Positions 1 to 12,699 are shown, counted from the first letter of the stretch. The stretch: DNA of 64,000 nt from Dendrophyllia cribrosa (GCA_024195265.1 JAJLRJ010000010.1:35857626-35921625), one strand, 5' to 3'. Made by a program: numbers and translations. The notes: generated from the sequence alone by a model not told the origin.

Positions 1-386
1 TCAGTGCACTAATGTAACAATAAATTGATAACAAATTGGGAGCAGTATTTGTAGGTTTCCATCGATATAAATATATTTTATGACCTTTTAAAGTGATGCT
101 AAAAATAGGTGATATTGCCCCTTTAAAAATATTGTATAGCATCAAATTTTTGCGGTAGTTTTATCTATTACTTTTAATAATAGCAACAAACCGACTCAGA
201 TATACCCCCCCAAAAAAAGTCACATTTCACGAGTTAAAGTCAGTTACAGTTAAAGCACTGTTATTTAAACACAAACGTTGGCAACATGTTTTCTTGTTTT
301 ACCATTTAACAGATGTTTATATTTTGTAAATAGAGCAAGAGATTTTCTCAAATTCCGTATCAATTTTTACCTCCAAAATTTTGCCC

Positions 387-388
<2 letters not shown>

Positions 389-417
<29 letters not shown>

Positions 418-418
418 C
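389..418. repeat. Poly-C tract, 30 bp
   Basis: An uninterrupted run of 30 C, followed by shorter C runs to about 508. It is one of at least seven long G or C homopolymers in the window. The short proline-rich ORF it creates is not a gene. Confidence 0.9.
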
Positions 419-712
419 TTTTATCTTCATTTTTTTTGGGACAGCCCCCCCTTTAAAGCCATTTTTTTTCTGCATGCCGCCCCCCCCCCTCGAATCCCAC
501 CAGCCCCCCCTACCCCATAAAAAATGAACGGTCCCTTATCTACAACTATCTCTTGTAGCATTCAAATTATAGAACTACATGGCCTTCACCAAACGATGTT
601 TCACAAATAAACGATCTAGGCCAAGCTCTTAAAGTAAAAACATTCACCGTATGACAGCACCTGTACAGTAGCCATAACCGTAACAAGGCTATAATACGAC
701 AACTTTGTGCAT

Positions 713-853
713 GTATATGTTGTGGTTCAATTTTATCCTTCGTTCAAATTTTATTTTCCTTTGTTTTTGGCTATGGTAATGTATGATAATGAGTTTTAAA
801 CAAAGAAAAATAAAATTTGAACCAAGGATAAAATTGAACCACAACATATACAT
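713..853. repeat. Inverted-repeat hairpin, ~55-bp arms
   Basis: The segment about 713-768 is repeated as its reverse complement at about 799-853, with roughly 30 bp between the arms. It reads as a small palindromic MITE-like element. No target-site duplication was recognised, so the superfamily is not assigned. Confidence 0.75.
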
Positions 854-1082
854 GTATTTGCTTCGAGTTCTGATTCTGGTTCATTGGATTGCCTCCGTCT
901 GCTGGGATTGGACAAAGTGATAACTTTAGTTTAATGTTAGGTATAAGAGATCTTCATTTTATCTTTTTAAATAACTGTATGCTGAAGGAATTTTTACCGT
1001 GTCTAAATAAAGTTATTCATTCAAAACTTTGGTTTTGTTCTTATGACACTCAATTGGAAACTGCTCTGTTTAATTGATTCAG

Positions 1083-4000
1083 ATGACGAATTTGACTTAC
1101 CAGGGAGGGCTGCTAGCTATCCTGTCAAGGAGGTAAGTATTGGGTTAAAACATTTACAGTACCACTGGTACTGGTGATTTAAAACAAAGTTTGCTTGAGA
1201 TCTAACATGATTTTGCCTCCACTATGCTCATTCGGACACACAAGAATGATGAAATACGGGCGTGTGGCCCAGACCTCTGATACGTGCCGATCATCACAAA
1301 TTATATTTTTTGTCACGATTACAGTCCGAAGGTGCCTCAAGTTTGGCTGGGATTTTATCTACATCTAGTGTCACGCAAGAAAACCTACCAACGCGCGTGA
1401 CAGATGTTTTTGGTGGCAAGTCTCTGACGGTGTCCGTTTCCGGAAGTGAACTGGTAAGACGCTCGCGACATGATGAACATTGCATCTCTCTTATTTCATT
1501 AACGAGCTTGAAATTTACCATGTTAATACTTTATTTATCACTTATCTTACCTTTGTTATCTTATCTTTCAGTTGGCAGCTGCCGGTCACGCCGCTGGTAC
1601 CAATAGTCACACATTGTTTTGGAATCAGGCGGAGGACAAATTTAAACAAGTTGATGGTGAAGTACAGGGATTGGCAGGCTTAACCACTGCCAAAGAGGAG
1701 GTGAGATCATAACGGGACAGTGTCCCGGCTGAAATATCGTGTTTTCATGATTATGGCCAGGATTATTTATTATCTTAAAATAGGAAGAAAAACCGCCAAA
1801 AATGATGACCGCAATGAAATATGAACTAAACAGACAAAATAACGACTAAAAAACTCAAAATTTCACCAAAATGGAAACTTTGATTTCTTGACCGCCTGTC
1901 ACAAAATCAAAATTGATGAACTGTAATCCACTTCCATCCCTGCAAATCTGCACTTTTTCTCTGAACTACTACTTCTGTTTTACTCTATAGAACCCTTTTA
2001 TACAATGTAGGTGTATATTTGGTGGTATTTGGCGATATAACGTGGAAAATAAGTAAACACCATTTCGTTATTGCGGCAGGACGGTGTCCCTTTCACCTGT
2101 ACAACTTTAGTCTGTGATTATGGACGGAATTTTTAGATTTTTTGCCGTTGTGATTGCGTGTTTCATGTTAATATCGACCTAACGTATGAAGTATAAAAAG
2201 GTTTTTCTTTATCATTACGTTTAAGATTGTAAAGAGGTTGGAGAAAGCCGATTTTGGAAAAGGTACGTTTTTGTACGAAACGCTTTCGCACTCTTTAACC
2301 CATTGACACCTCAACCACCCGAAACCGCCCGTGACGGAACCACGGTCCTTCTACCACTTGTGGCGTCATCCCTTTTTATGATAAAAGATGTATTTTTGTA
2401 CCTAACTCAAGCAGAAGGAAGAAATCTTTCAGAAAGTGCCCAAATGAGAGAGCTCTCATGAATTGGGCCAGATTTACACGCGAAAAACCTATCAGATTTG
2501 ACTGGAAAAATTGAATGAAAATCTGGTCTTCATACCACTTGCGACTTCCTGTCAAAAAATTTCATCTTCTTCAGCGTTTTCTGACGAAACTTTTGCTTCT
2601 CATAAATAAAGTCTAGTGAAAGGCCAGCAACGAGGAGAAAAAAGAAATAGAATAAGAACGAAAAAGAACGGGGAATAGAATGAAGAAAAAAAAAAGACAA
2701 TCTGGTGTTTTTTTCTCTCAAAATTTTGATTTGTGCGCAAAAAACGGAATTAATGGCTTCAAATCGCCGTTTTCTGCAAATTCTTTAGGAGTCAATGGAT
2801 TAATGTCATAAAACATAAATGTAGGAGCTACAATCCTCGACAATATTTTTTTGGACGCGCTTACATTTTCTTAACCGTTAAGAGAAATTATCGGAAAATA
2901 CCCCCCACCCCATCACAAGGTTGATTTCGCCGCGTAAAAGTAGTTTCCTGTTAAACAACATTGTCCGGGGGGGGGAGAGATCATTTCTTCTAACGCGGTG
3001 GCCAAAATGTTTTGCAATACTTGAACAAATATTAAACAAGGCCGCATTTGTTTAAGTGTCCCAAAGACTTCTGCCGACGATTGTAGTTCAAATAAGGGGC
3101 AGTACGCAGCTCTTACAAGGTCTTCTCTGATTTGCTGAGGAAACAATAGAACAAACAACACAACAATGGATCCTAGCCCTGAAAATAATAGAGCTGCGTG
3201 ATACCCAGGTCCAATGAAATTAGAGGTTGTTAAGAGCTGTGTGGTATCTGTCAAATAAAGCAAATTTTGTTTCGAAAACGATGAATTTGAAAAAACATGT
3301 CTTAGCGTCACATAAAATTAATATACATTGTGTGAAATGAGAGAAAATCGGATGACGTAACGCATGAAGTGAAAGATTCTTGTAGTTGTATTAAATGACG
3401 TGATCATAAAAATGGCTTATTAGTCCATGGATTATTTGTTTTTGTTATCAGGTATCAAGTTTTCTTCTGAAACTGAAGAATTCACTGTCTCGATCCCTGG
3501 CAAAGGAAATGCTGTCTTCGACATGGAAAAGAAGGTGAAAATACAAGGAAAAGACGATGTGATTTCGATGAACCTTAGGGTGCATTATTGTAAGACTAAT
3601 CTACTTTCTCCAATTTAAGAATAACAGATCATAACAGAATACAACAATAGAACATGGTTCATAGTCCCCTATTTTCCCGTTTGTTCGTCCGGTTCGATCG
3701 TTTAGTCGCCATCTTGAATGTCACGGTGCGCCGATAAAAACTGGGGAGAGTACAAAAAACACTCTGGGGGTGGATGAAAGTGGAATAAGATTTTGTTGTT
3801 TTTCTTTGTTTTTTTTTTTTTGGCGTTATTTGGCAAGCACTCCTAATATTCCTTACTGGAACGTTTGTAGCTAAACTGTAATTCATGTTAACAGTTTCAG
3901 TACTGTTTGTTTTTTAGGAGGATTTCCTGCTCTTTGCTGAAATCGACGCTATTCTTCAAATACTTGAAAAAGTAAGCGATCATGTCTCTTTGTTGATAGT

Positions 4001-4878
4001 AATAATAGTAATTTATTACTTATATAGCACAGTCTCCAAAATGTGCCCAAATGCGCTTTACATCGATATATTGACAATCTGTATGAAGAAAATGAAGCAC
4101 ATTACCTAAATCAAGGATTGACTCTAGGGCGAAAAATTATGAGAGAAAACGAGAAAAACACGATCAAGTCGATTTCCTATGGCAAAAAGGTAAGTCTTCA
4201 CAAGCCTGATGGCTCACAACTGCCGGAGCTCAACCCGGTTTCTGTAGCATGAAGCGACTGAGAGTATTACTTCTCCCCCCTGGATGGGATGCTAGTCCAT
4301 CGCAAGGTTACACCCTAGCATTATGTTGCTGGTATCCAATTATACACCTGGGTGGAGAGAGACAACTTGGAGCAAAGTTTTTTTGTCTAAGAAAACAACA
4401 CGACGGCCGAGACCAGGCTTGAACCACCGACCTTCAGGTTGAAAGTCTGACGCGCTAACCACTGACCACCGCGCCATCCTATGGCAAAAGCTTTACAAAA
4501 ATTATATCTACCAATCTGTAGATTTTCTTAATGGCTATGCTTTATTTTCAGCTGAACTCCAACCCGAGCCTTGTCCAAGATGGAATACCAGATATTTTCA
4601 CTCTAAGCCTCTCCTCTGTAAAGGTTCGTTTTCTACAAAAAAAAAAAACAGTACATGAAAACTTGAAATATTCATGTTCAAAATTGTATTTCTTAGCTTG
4701 GCATTTATTACTTTATAAGAACTGTGTTTTAATTTGTTGTTTTTTTGTTTGTGTACTCAGTTTATTTATTTATTTATTTACTGATTCTCCAGGGCCTTCG
4801 CCGTCGTTATGGTGACAAATCCGTACAAGTTGAGGGAGCTATTCAATTTCTCCAGGACATGATCCCCACGGTAAACAT

Positions 4879-4961
<83 letters not shown>

Positions 4962-7900
4962 ACGGCATTATTCATCCACTTTTCTCAGTAAACCGCTGTT
5001 ACTTACTTTTAACTTTTAACTTTCGCTCACGTCGACTTTTAAATCAGTTTATTTTATGCACAGCAGAGTTAACCAGGTGCAAGGGTCATGATTTTGTTTT
5101 GTTTTAATAACTTGTTAGATTGTGAAGAAGTTCACTGATTTGTACAACGGAAATGTCCTGGTGGAAGTGCTGTGTTTAGAGTGGAAAGGGTGAGTAGAGG
5201 TTTCAAAATGGACTCTTTTAATCCTGCTTATCACCGTTAATATTTTCCCTCTCGCAACATATCACCATTCCGCTATGGTGTAGCGCGAGTTGAGTGAGGT
5301 CTAGCCTGTGAATACAGCCGCCTCTCATCGCTCCCGGCAGCTAGGGGCGTTTGCGCAGGATAAGTGAGGTCATCATATTTCAGCGCTTTTCATTCCGCTA
5401 CCCGACATAGATGCTCGTAGATTTCACTACTTCCCTGTATCCCACATATCCCTATTCATGTAAGCAACATGATGTTTCCATCCATTGAAAATACATCTGT
5501 GTGCCCGGCGCAAAAAAAAAACATGTCGGGTTTAATTTCCGCGTTTAACATCATTTTTACCTTTTCACGCCAAATTCAATAATTTTCATTTGGATGGTCA
5601 CCCGTTTCATTCACACTCATAATTTAGAACCAGCTTGCCGGAAAGTACTGTCAAAGAGCTTGTATTTGAATGTTCACGCTTAGAATTTCATTCACAGACT
5701 CAAAAGTTAGAACCACCTTGTACAGCATAATAAAAAGTACCACAGGAAAGTACCGCTCAGTAGCTTTCATTTGAATGGTCACACCATAGGATTTTATCCA
5801 CAGACTCAAACGTTACAACTACCTTGTATACCGGATAATAAACAGCACCCAGCACAATAAAGTACTGTTCAGAAGCTTTCATTTGAATGGTCCCACTTGA
5901 GGCAGGATTTCATCCACAGACTCAAAAGTTAGAACCACCTTGTACAGCATAATAAACAGCACCAAATAAAAGCACTGTTCAGAAGATTCACTTGAATGGT
6001 CCCACTTAAGGATTTCATCCACTGACTCAAAAGTTAGAACCACCTTGTGTAGCATAATATATAGCACCACAGGAAAGTGCTGCTCAGTAGCTTTCATTTG
6101 AATGATCACACTTTAGAATTTTATCCACAGACTCAAAAGTTAGAACCACCTTGTACAGCATAATATACAGCACCACAGGAAAGTACTGCCCAGTAGCTTT
6201 CTTTCAAATGGTCATACTTCAGGATTTCATCCACTGACTCAAAAGTTAAAACAACCTTGTACAGCATAATAAACAGCACCACAGGAAAGTACTGCTCAAT
6301 AGCTTTTATTTAAATGGTCACACTTTAGGATTTCATCCGCACACACAAAGGTAGAACTACCCTGGACGACTCAAGGAGTGAAAGTAAGACGAAATCTTAA
6401 TCATGCTCCTTGTTTGCCCTGACAGTGATCTGCACACGAGGTACCCACAGGAGATGCGCGTGGTGTATCAGGAAATACACCCTTTCTTGTTATCGCAGTC
6501 AGTGGATATGTTTCATGACAACCTTCCTGCAGTCACCATCAGGCATGACCTGGTAAGTTTCCTGTTTACGTGAATCTATTTCGAAAAAGAGTGGCAGCAT
6601 TGAACGAGTAGAATAAATGAATCGGCTGTTTGTTCTGATGAAGAGCTTACTTGGTGAAAACGCGAACAAGTTCGAGTACGACGTGAAAAGGAAAGGGTAA
6701 GTCTTCACAAGTCTAATGGCTCACAACTGCCGAAGTTTAACCTGGTTTCTGTAACATGTAGCGACTGAGAGTATTACTACTCCCCCCTGGATGGGATGCT
6801 AGTCCATCGCAAGGTTACCCCCCAGCATTATGTCACCAGTACCCATTTATACACCTGGGTGGAGAGAGACAACCCAGCATTATGTCGCCAGTACCCATTT
6901 ATACACCTGGGTGGAGAAAGACAACGTGCATGGGGCAACGTCTCTTGCGTAAGGAAACAAAACGACTGAGTGGCTTGAACCACCGACATTGAGGTTGAAA
7001 GTCCGACGCGCTAACCACTAGACCACCGCGCCTCCACAAGAAGATAAACTGTACTTAGCCAAACATCAACGGGAAGAAGAGCTATAATCTTATTATGTTA
7101 TATTTTAACAGGAAGACACTGTGAAGCAGTCATTGTGCGAGTCATTGCAAAACAAACTTCTCTCCGTCCAGTCTCCGTTACAGGTTTGTGTTGCAAATTT
7201 ATTGTTTTTGAGGTTAGTTATTCAGCGAAAAGCGAGTTGTGTAACACGGTTGGGTATTTTTACTCGTCAGTTTCTTTTTTTCTAGCCTTTAGGCGAGAAA
7301 AAATAAAAACTGACGAGTCACCTCTCAAATCCTTACGTTTTTGAAAGTGTTTTACTTAGCGCGCAGTCAGAAGAGGGTAATAAATACACGTTATCTGATG
7401 GTTTAACAGATAATACGCGCGGATATTTTACGAGTTGCGTAGTGTTTTTAAAAGTTATTTATAAAGTTATAAAGTTTTTTAAAAGTTATTATTTTTTTCT
7501 ATTCTATTGCGTAGGTAACCTGTGGTGTTAAGCACAGGGAAAGACGTGCAGCTGTCGGTGCAGCAGAATTAAAGGTAGGAACACATCAAGTGTACGAGTT
7601 TGAAAGTTTTACTTTTACGCTACGAACTGGTCAGTATAGCAAGTTTGACAAATGAAAAGGTAGTGACTTAGCTACCTTCACCTACCGATCTCAAACCATG
7701 CTTTATTAGTAGGACTGACTACCACTGAACTGATTACCGGGTCTTAGGTCAGCGATGAAATGACTGCCATGTTTAAACCACCCTTAGAGGGGCAATGTAA
7801 ATTAAATATTTGTTACTCTTCTAAAATGTAAATAAAATATTTGTTATAACAGTTGTTCTTCTCGGACCTGCCAGATATCAGCTGATTGTAACCAACGCGC

Positions 7901-8518
7901 CTCGTTGGTAAAATATATCAGCTCATATCCGGCGCTTCCTCGAAGAATAACTGTTAAGTAGCAATGGAAACATAAAAATACTGGAACACTTTTGTCAACA
8001 AATACAATACTTGTGCACAAAAACTGGATTAATTGCTTTTGGCTGTGGAAGGCCAGGATAGAAGTGGATTGCAACTTGAAAAAAAAAAACAGTAATGTTT
8101 TCCCCACAAGTTCTTCCCTTGTTTCTAGAAACAATCGTTAAAAACTTTTTATGGTTTGTTATCCGATCGACGAATCACGCGATATTTTCCTTTCATTGTT
8201 CAAAGATACTTAACTTAAAATACTTAGTCCAGTTATGATTACAAAATAGACAAGTGCCGTTCCCACTTTACCAAGATCGGTTGTTAATTGTTGTTTCTTT
8301 CAATCAAGGATTCTAACGCAACTGATGACGATTTGGGCAAGAAGAACTTGGGAGCTGAATACTCGGCCGACTATCCCGTAATATTCAACATCTCGCTGTG
8401 GCTTGTGGTGGTGCTAGTCCTGTCCGTATATGTCATTTGTCTGATAATGTGGTACATGGATCCCGGGCGCGACAGCATTATTTATCGCATGACCAGTCAG
8501 AGAATCAAGACTGATTGA
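1083..8518 (+). CDS. ATP6AP2: ATP6AP2, (pro)renin receptor / V-ATPase accessory subunit 2 (3' twelve exons)
   Basis: Twelve exons with GT-AG borders can be joined in frame: 1083-1132, 1325-1453, 1572-1700, 3460-3579, 3918-3971, 4552-4623, 4793-4870, 5119-5189, 6426-6552, 7112-7183, 7515-7574 and 8309-8518, giving about 389 residues. The family protein is a type I membrane glycoprotein that helps assemble the V-ATPase and acts in Wnt and renin signalling. Recognition rests on the last exon: a single transmembrane helix (LWLVVVLVLSVYVICLIMWY) followed by MDPGRDSIIYRMTSQRIKTD, almost the family signature tail with its YRMT sorting motif. Upstream matches include NAVF, EDFLLFAEIDAIL, RRRYGD and LYNGNVLVEV. 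RERR in the 7515 exon sits where vertebrates have the furin-type site RKTR. The acceptor at 3460 is preferred over 3452 because it keeps phase 0. The signal peptide is outside the window. The luminal stalk is longer than in vertebrates. A polyA signal AATAAA lies at 8792. Confidence 0.88.
1714..2100. mobile_element. Short interspersed element, related copy at about 55,968-56,300 (opposite orientation)
   Basis: The segment is bounded by GGGACAGTGTCCCG-like and GGACGGTGTCCCTTT-like ends. It shares long stretches (GGCGATATAACGTGGAAAATAAG-type sequence and a GTGGATTACAGTTCATG-type segment, read as reverse complements) with 55,968-56,300. Those ends resemble TTAA-flanked Kolobok/T2-type MITEs. No protein is encoded. 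Confidence 0.5.
4003..4485 (-). mobile_element. tRNA-derived SINE, copy 1
   Basis: On the minus strand a tRNA-like head (GGCGCGGTGGTCAGTGGTTA, anticodon-arm-like region, then GGTCGGTGGTTCAAGCC, a degenerate B box) lies at about 4405-4485. It is followed by a body shared with copies at 6697-7035 and 38,413-38,704. The shared part ends at about 4188 in CTTGTGAAGACTTACC. The piece 4003-4187 (ATAGCACAGTCTCC...GCGCTTTACATC) may be part of it or an older adjoining element. It lies in an ATP6AP2 intron. Confidence 0.75.
4880..4959. repeat. Poly-C tract, 80 bp
   Basis: Eighty consecutive C residues start ten bases after an ATP6AP2 splice donor (exon end 4870). The transcript would carry the run as C, its template as G. 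This is the longest homopolymer of the window. Length may be affected by assembly or polymerase slippage. Confidence 0.9.
5640..6360. repeat. ~120-bp tandem satellite, intronic block 1
   Basis: About six degenerate repeats of a unit of roughly 110-125 bp. Its hallmarks are CATTTGAATGGTCACACTT, GGATTTCATCCACAGACTC, AAAAGTTAGAACCACCTTG and TACAGCATAATAAACAGCAC. The same family recurs at 25,050-25,760 (same orientation) and at 29,960-30,870 (reverse orientation), where it sits inside a TTAA-flanked element. Confidence 0.88.
6697..7035 (-). mobile_element. tRNA-derived SINE, copy 2
   Basis: Same family as 4003-4485, in the same intron series and orientation. It carries an internal duplication of about 47 bp (the CCCAGCATTATGTCGCCAGT segment occurs twice, near 6823 and 6872). 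Its 3' border again contains GGTAAGTCTTCACAAG, which on the + strand resembles a splice donor. Confidence 0.8.
7217..7322. mobile_element. MITE-like fragment related to 44,512-44,636
   Basis: The segment starting TTATTCAGCGAAAAGCGAGT and ending near AAAATAAAAACTGACGAG shares its start with the inverted-repeat element at 44,512-44,636. Here the second terminal repeat is poorly preserved. Confidence 0.45.
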
Positions 8519-8791
8519 CTCGCAGGCTTCAATCGAAGATCGTTTGACAATTATAGGATTAAGACTGATTGATGTATTGAATTGTAACATTAGCGGAAAC
8601 TTTCGATGGTAAGAGCGAACCATTAGACTTTTGAGGGGTGGGGGTGGGGGTGATCTTGTCCATGATCGAAATATTTTCCTTAAGGAACACTAATGGGTCA
8701 CAGGAAGTTTACTTCACGGGTAGCACTGTTGACTATGTAATTTCTCGTTTTTCTCTGAGTAGGTACCATCTATAAACGTTCACGTCGCATG

Positions 8792-8797
8792 AATAAA
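8792..8797 (+). promoter_or_regulatory. Polyadenylation signal of ATP6AP2
   Basis: AATAAA about 275 bp after the ATP6AP2 stop codon, in a suitable position for 3'-end formation. The exact cleavage site is not visible. Confidence 0.6.
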
Positions 8798-9143
8798 TGT
8801 ACAAATGGCGCAGTGTTGAAGCATTTGCATTATCGGTTTCTTAAATTTTATTGTAATTGCAAGTTTTTTGCGTTTTGTTTTGTTTTGAATTCACTGGACA
8901 GCTGTGGCTCTCTCAAGATTTCCATGTAAGAATGTAAAGAAATTCAAATTAAATTTCACTTTTTGTTGGTTTGTCGTGATTTTGTTGTTGTACTTTTTAT
9001 AGCAACTTTCATGTAAGTTAACACGAAGTTTCCGTATAAAAGGCTTAGCTCCTCCTCCATTTCACACATTTTGGGTGTGAAATGCAATATAATACATAAA
9101 ATATTTGCTTGCGAGTAGAATTTTTATGCCTTTTCCCGCCTTT

Positions 9144-10932
9144 TTACTTGGGCGTAGCGACTAAGTATTAAAATGCAGTTTGGTCGTCCACAAATGTGCA
9201 GTATTGCGCAACTCTGGGGACGGCGGGATTGTTCAAATCTTCACCGCGGTCACTCGTCCGGTCCGAGGCGTTTTTCGTTTTATTTGGTAGAATTCATTTA
9301 GTGTAAGTGGAAACGTGGTTAAGGATGTATAAAATAATTAGTTTATGTAACTATCTTTTCATCTTTCCGGCTCAAAATAATGAGCTTCTTTTCGATCGTT
9401 GAAAACTTATCAAAACGCTTCGTGCCTGAGCAAAATTGTGTTGGCAAATGGCGCCGACAGTTCTGCGGTTCACAGTTTTCAAACGCTTAGAACTTTTTTT
9501 AGTAAACTTTCAAAACGTTTAGTGAGTTGACAGTGTATTGTTAATATATGATACTTTTAATAAACAGTGAAAATGACAACCTTAACTTTGAAGTACTTTG
9601 GTTAACTTTTGCAAATTTCTCTCGTTTGACCGCGGTGGAGTACATACCTGTTGTTTGTTGATGCGAGGCGAACGTCACAAAGTGTGAGTTGTGTTTTCTC
9701 TGTTGCATCTAACAGTTTCATATAACAGTTTCATATTCAATATGCGTATAAAGGAAATTACTCAAGAAGACAATACGAAAGTATTTGACACTCGCGATTA
9801 ATTCTACGATACCTTCATGACGGAAACCCGCTAAAACATGTTTAAACGAACACGAAGAAGATAATTTACACGAATACATACATAGCGTTTATTTAATAAG
9901 AAGTGAACAGTGGACAGCGAATGAAGGAATATAAGCGTGGTAGAAATCCCAATTAATTTCACTTCTTTCGGTTGTTTGCCTTTCATTAATTTTTATTTCG
10001 TGAAGTTGAAGGAACAGAACAGCCAACTGAAACTTTGGGTGCAAAAATTCACCGCCGAGAGAAGATGTAAACAACGGTGTCTTGCGATACGTTTCTTGCG
10101 AGTTTCGCTTCCGCTAGTGAATGTTTCTCGCGCGAAAATAACCTTGAAGCGATCACTTTTTCATTTAATTTTCTTTTCTGTGTTTCGGATACAGAGGAGT
10201 AAAATCTGGATATATTTTCGTGTGTCTGATTGAGAGATGTTTTATGAAACAGCTGCGTTATGCGTTACAGGAAAGGTTTCAAATTACTTTCACATTATGC
10301 AAATTGCAACATTTTTACCTCAACTGAAAAAATATATTTCAAAGGGCTAAATTTGTTTCTCTCCTCCTAAATTATCACTTCTGTCGTTAACTTTGATTAA
10401 ATTTATAAGTTTCATTCAAACTTTATTATAATAACGGCGGGAATACTTCCAGCAAAACTTTCAATTGGAAAAGTTGTTTTGACCTTGGGTCCGGACCAGG
10501 CAATTACATCATGACTTCGAAAGGCCACTTTGCGGCTACATTTGCATTCACTTCAAAAGTGTCGGAAACACAGACCAGCTAGTTACAAGATTTAGCTAAA
10601 ACAAATAACAACCATCGTCGGGAAACTCTGACATACGGCCTTTTTTTCAACGGTAAGTACAAAGTAGGCATCGATTTGTATTTTTCAGTATGTACTCGTC
10701 TTTTGACACAGTGGACACGCTACTTTAATAATTTGCGTGCGATCTCGCACGCTTAGTGTACTGTGTCTTCTTGTTTTAGGCGGTTTAATAACGCGCTTCT
10801 TTGTTAGACTGCTCACACTATCCGAATACTCCCTATCATCAAACCGTGAACGTGCATGCAGATTCCCAAGACAATTATTCTCCAATATGCCTAATACAAC
10901 GACGCCCAAGTATACGCTCCCACAGCGTCTTG
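9144..10932. repeat. 1.8-kb tandem unit, copy 1
   Basis: First of two head-to-tail copies (period 1,789 bp) that read as near-identical throughout, with scattered substitutions and small indels. Each unit starts TTACTTGGGCGTAGCGAC and ends near ACGACGCCCAAGTATACGCTC. TACTTGGGCGT at the start is thus the inverse of ACGCCCAAGTA near the end. No ORF longer than about 100 codons is conserved between the copies, and no known protein was recognised. Confidence 0.85.
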
Positions 10933-12693
10933 TTACTTGGGCGTAGCGACCAAGTATTAAAATGCAGTTTGGTCGTCCACAAATGTGCAGTATTGCGCAA
11001 CTCTGGGGACGGCGGGATTATTCAAACCTTCACCGCGGTCACACGTCCGAGGCGTTTTTCGTTTTATTTGGTGGGATTCATTTAGAATTAAGTGGAAACG
11101 TGGGCAAGGATGTATAAAATAATTAGTTTATGTAACTATCTTTTCATCTTTCCGGCTCAAAATAACGAGCTTCTTTTCGATCGTTGAAAACTGATCAAAA
11201 CGCTTCGTGCCTGAGCAAAATTGTGTTGGCAAATGGCGCCGACAGTTCTGCGGTTCGTAGTTTTCAAACGCTTAGATCTTTTTTTAGTAAACTTTAAAAA
11301 CGTTTAGTGAGTTGACAGTGTATTGTCAATATATGGAACTTTTAATAAACAGTGAAAATGACAAGCTTAACTTTGAAGTACTTTGGTTAACTTTTGCAAA
11401 TTTCTCTCGTTTGACCGCGGTGGAGTTCCCCTGTTGTTTGTTGATGCGAGGCGAACGTCACAAATTAAAGTGCGAGTTGTGTTTTCTCTGTTGCATCTAA
11501 CAGTTTCATATTCAATATGCGTAAGGAAATTACTCAAGAAGACACTGCGAAAGTATTTGACACTCGCGATTAATTCTACGATACCTTCATGACGGAAACC
11601 CGCTAAAACATGTTAAAACGAACATGAAGAAGATAATTTACACGAATACATACATAGCGCTTATTTAATAAGAAGTGAACAGTGGACAGCGAAGGAAGAA
11701 ATATAAGCGTGGTAGGAATCCCAATTAATTTCACTTCTTTCGGTTGTTTGCCTTTCATTAATTTTTATTTCGTGAAGTTGAAAGAACAGAACAGACAACT
11801 GAAACTTTGGGTGCAAAAGAAGATGTAAACAATGCACGCGGTGTCTTGCGAGACGTTTCTTGCGAGTTTTGCTTCCGCTAGTGAATGTTTCTCGGGCGAA
11901 AATAACCTTAAAGCGATCACTTTTTCATTTAATTTTCTTTTCTGTGTTTCGGATACAGAGGAATAAAAACTGGATATATTTTCGTGTGTCTGATTGCGAG
12001 ATGTTTTACGAAACAGCTGCGTTATGCGTTACTGGAAAGGTTTCAAATTACTTTCACATTATGCAAATTGCAACATGTTTACCTCAACTGAAAAAATATA
12101 TTTCAAAGGGCTAAATTTGTTTCTCTCCTCCTAAATTATCACTTCTGTCGTTAACTTTGATTAAATTTATAAGTTTCATTCAAACTTTATTATAATAACG
12201 GCGGGAATACTTCCAGCAAAACTTTCAATTGGAAAAGTTGTTTTGACCTCGGGTCCGGACCAGGCAATTACATCATGGCTTCGAAAGGCCACTTTGCGGC
12301 TACATTTGCATTCACTTCAAAAGTGTCGGAAACACAGACCAGCTAGTTACAAGATTTAGCTAAAACCAATAACAACCACCGGGAAACTCTGACATACGGC
12401 CTTTTTTTCAACGGTAAGTACAAAGTAGGCATCGCCGATTTGTATTTTTCAGTATGTACTCGTCTTTTGACACAGTGGACACGCTACGTTAATAATTTGC
12501 GTGCGATCTCACACGCTAAGTGTACTGTGTCTTCTTGTTTTAGACGGTTAACGCGCTTCTTTGAAGGACTACTTATCCGAATACTCTCAATCATCAAACC
12601 GTGAAATAACGTGCATGCAGATTCCCAAGACAATTATTCTCCAATATGCCTTATACAACGACGCCCAAGTATACGCTCCCACAGCGTCTTGTT
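10933..12693. repeat. 1.8-kb tandem unit, copy 2
   Basis: Second copy of the unit at 9144. It differs by a few deletions (for example about 25 bp missing near 11,815 and a short one near 12,375). It ends CACAGCGTCTTGTT, the same junction sequence that joins copy 1 to copy 2, so this is a true tandem duplication. Confidence 0.85.
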
Positions 12694-12699
12694 TAGTTA

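Larger units (their letters stand above)
1..1082. other. Upstream intron of ATP6AP2, no exon recognised
   Basis: This stretch lies 5' of the first recognisable ATP6AP2 exon, so the signal-peptide exon should lie to the left of the window or be unrecognised here. It contains a pure C tract and a hairpin repeat (listed separately). A segment near 848-930 resembles 36,160-36,250, suggesting a dispersed repeat. I see no convincing coding sequence. Confidence 0.6.

Noticed and set aside
3452..3459. Splice acceptor at 3451 for the fourth ATP6AP2 exon
   Set aside because: It would put the exon in a frame with an early stop; the next AG (3458-3459) keeps phase 0 with both neighbours.
4745..5107. Proteins containing long Pro or Gly runs
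   Set aside because: They are translations of the 80-bp poly-C tract within an intron of ATP6AP2.
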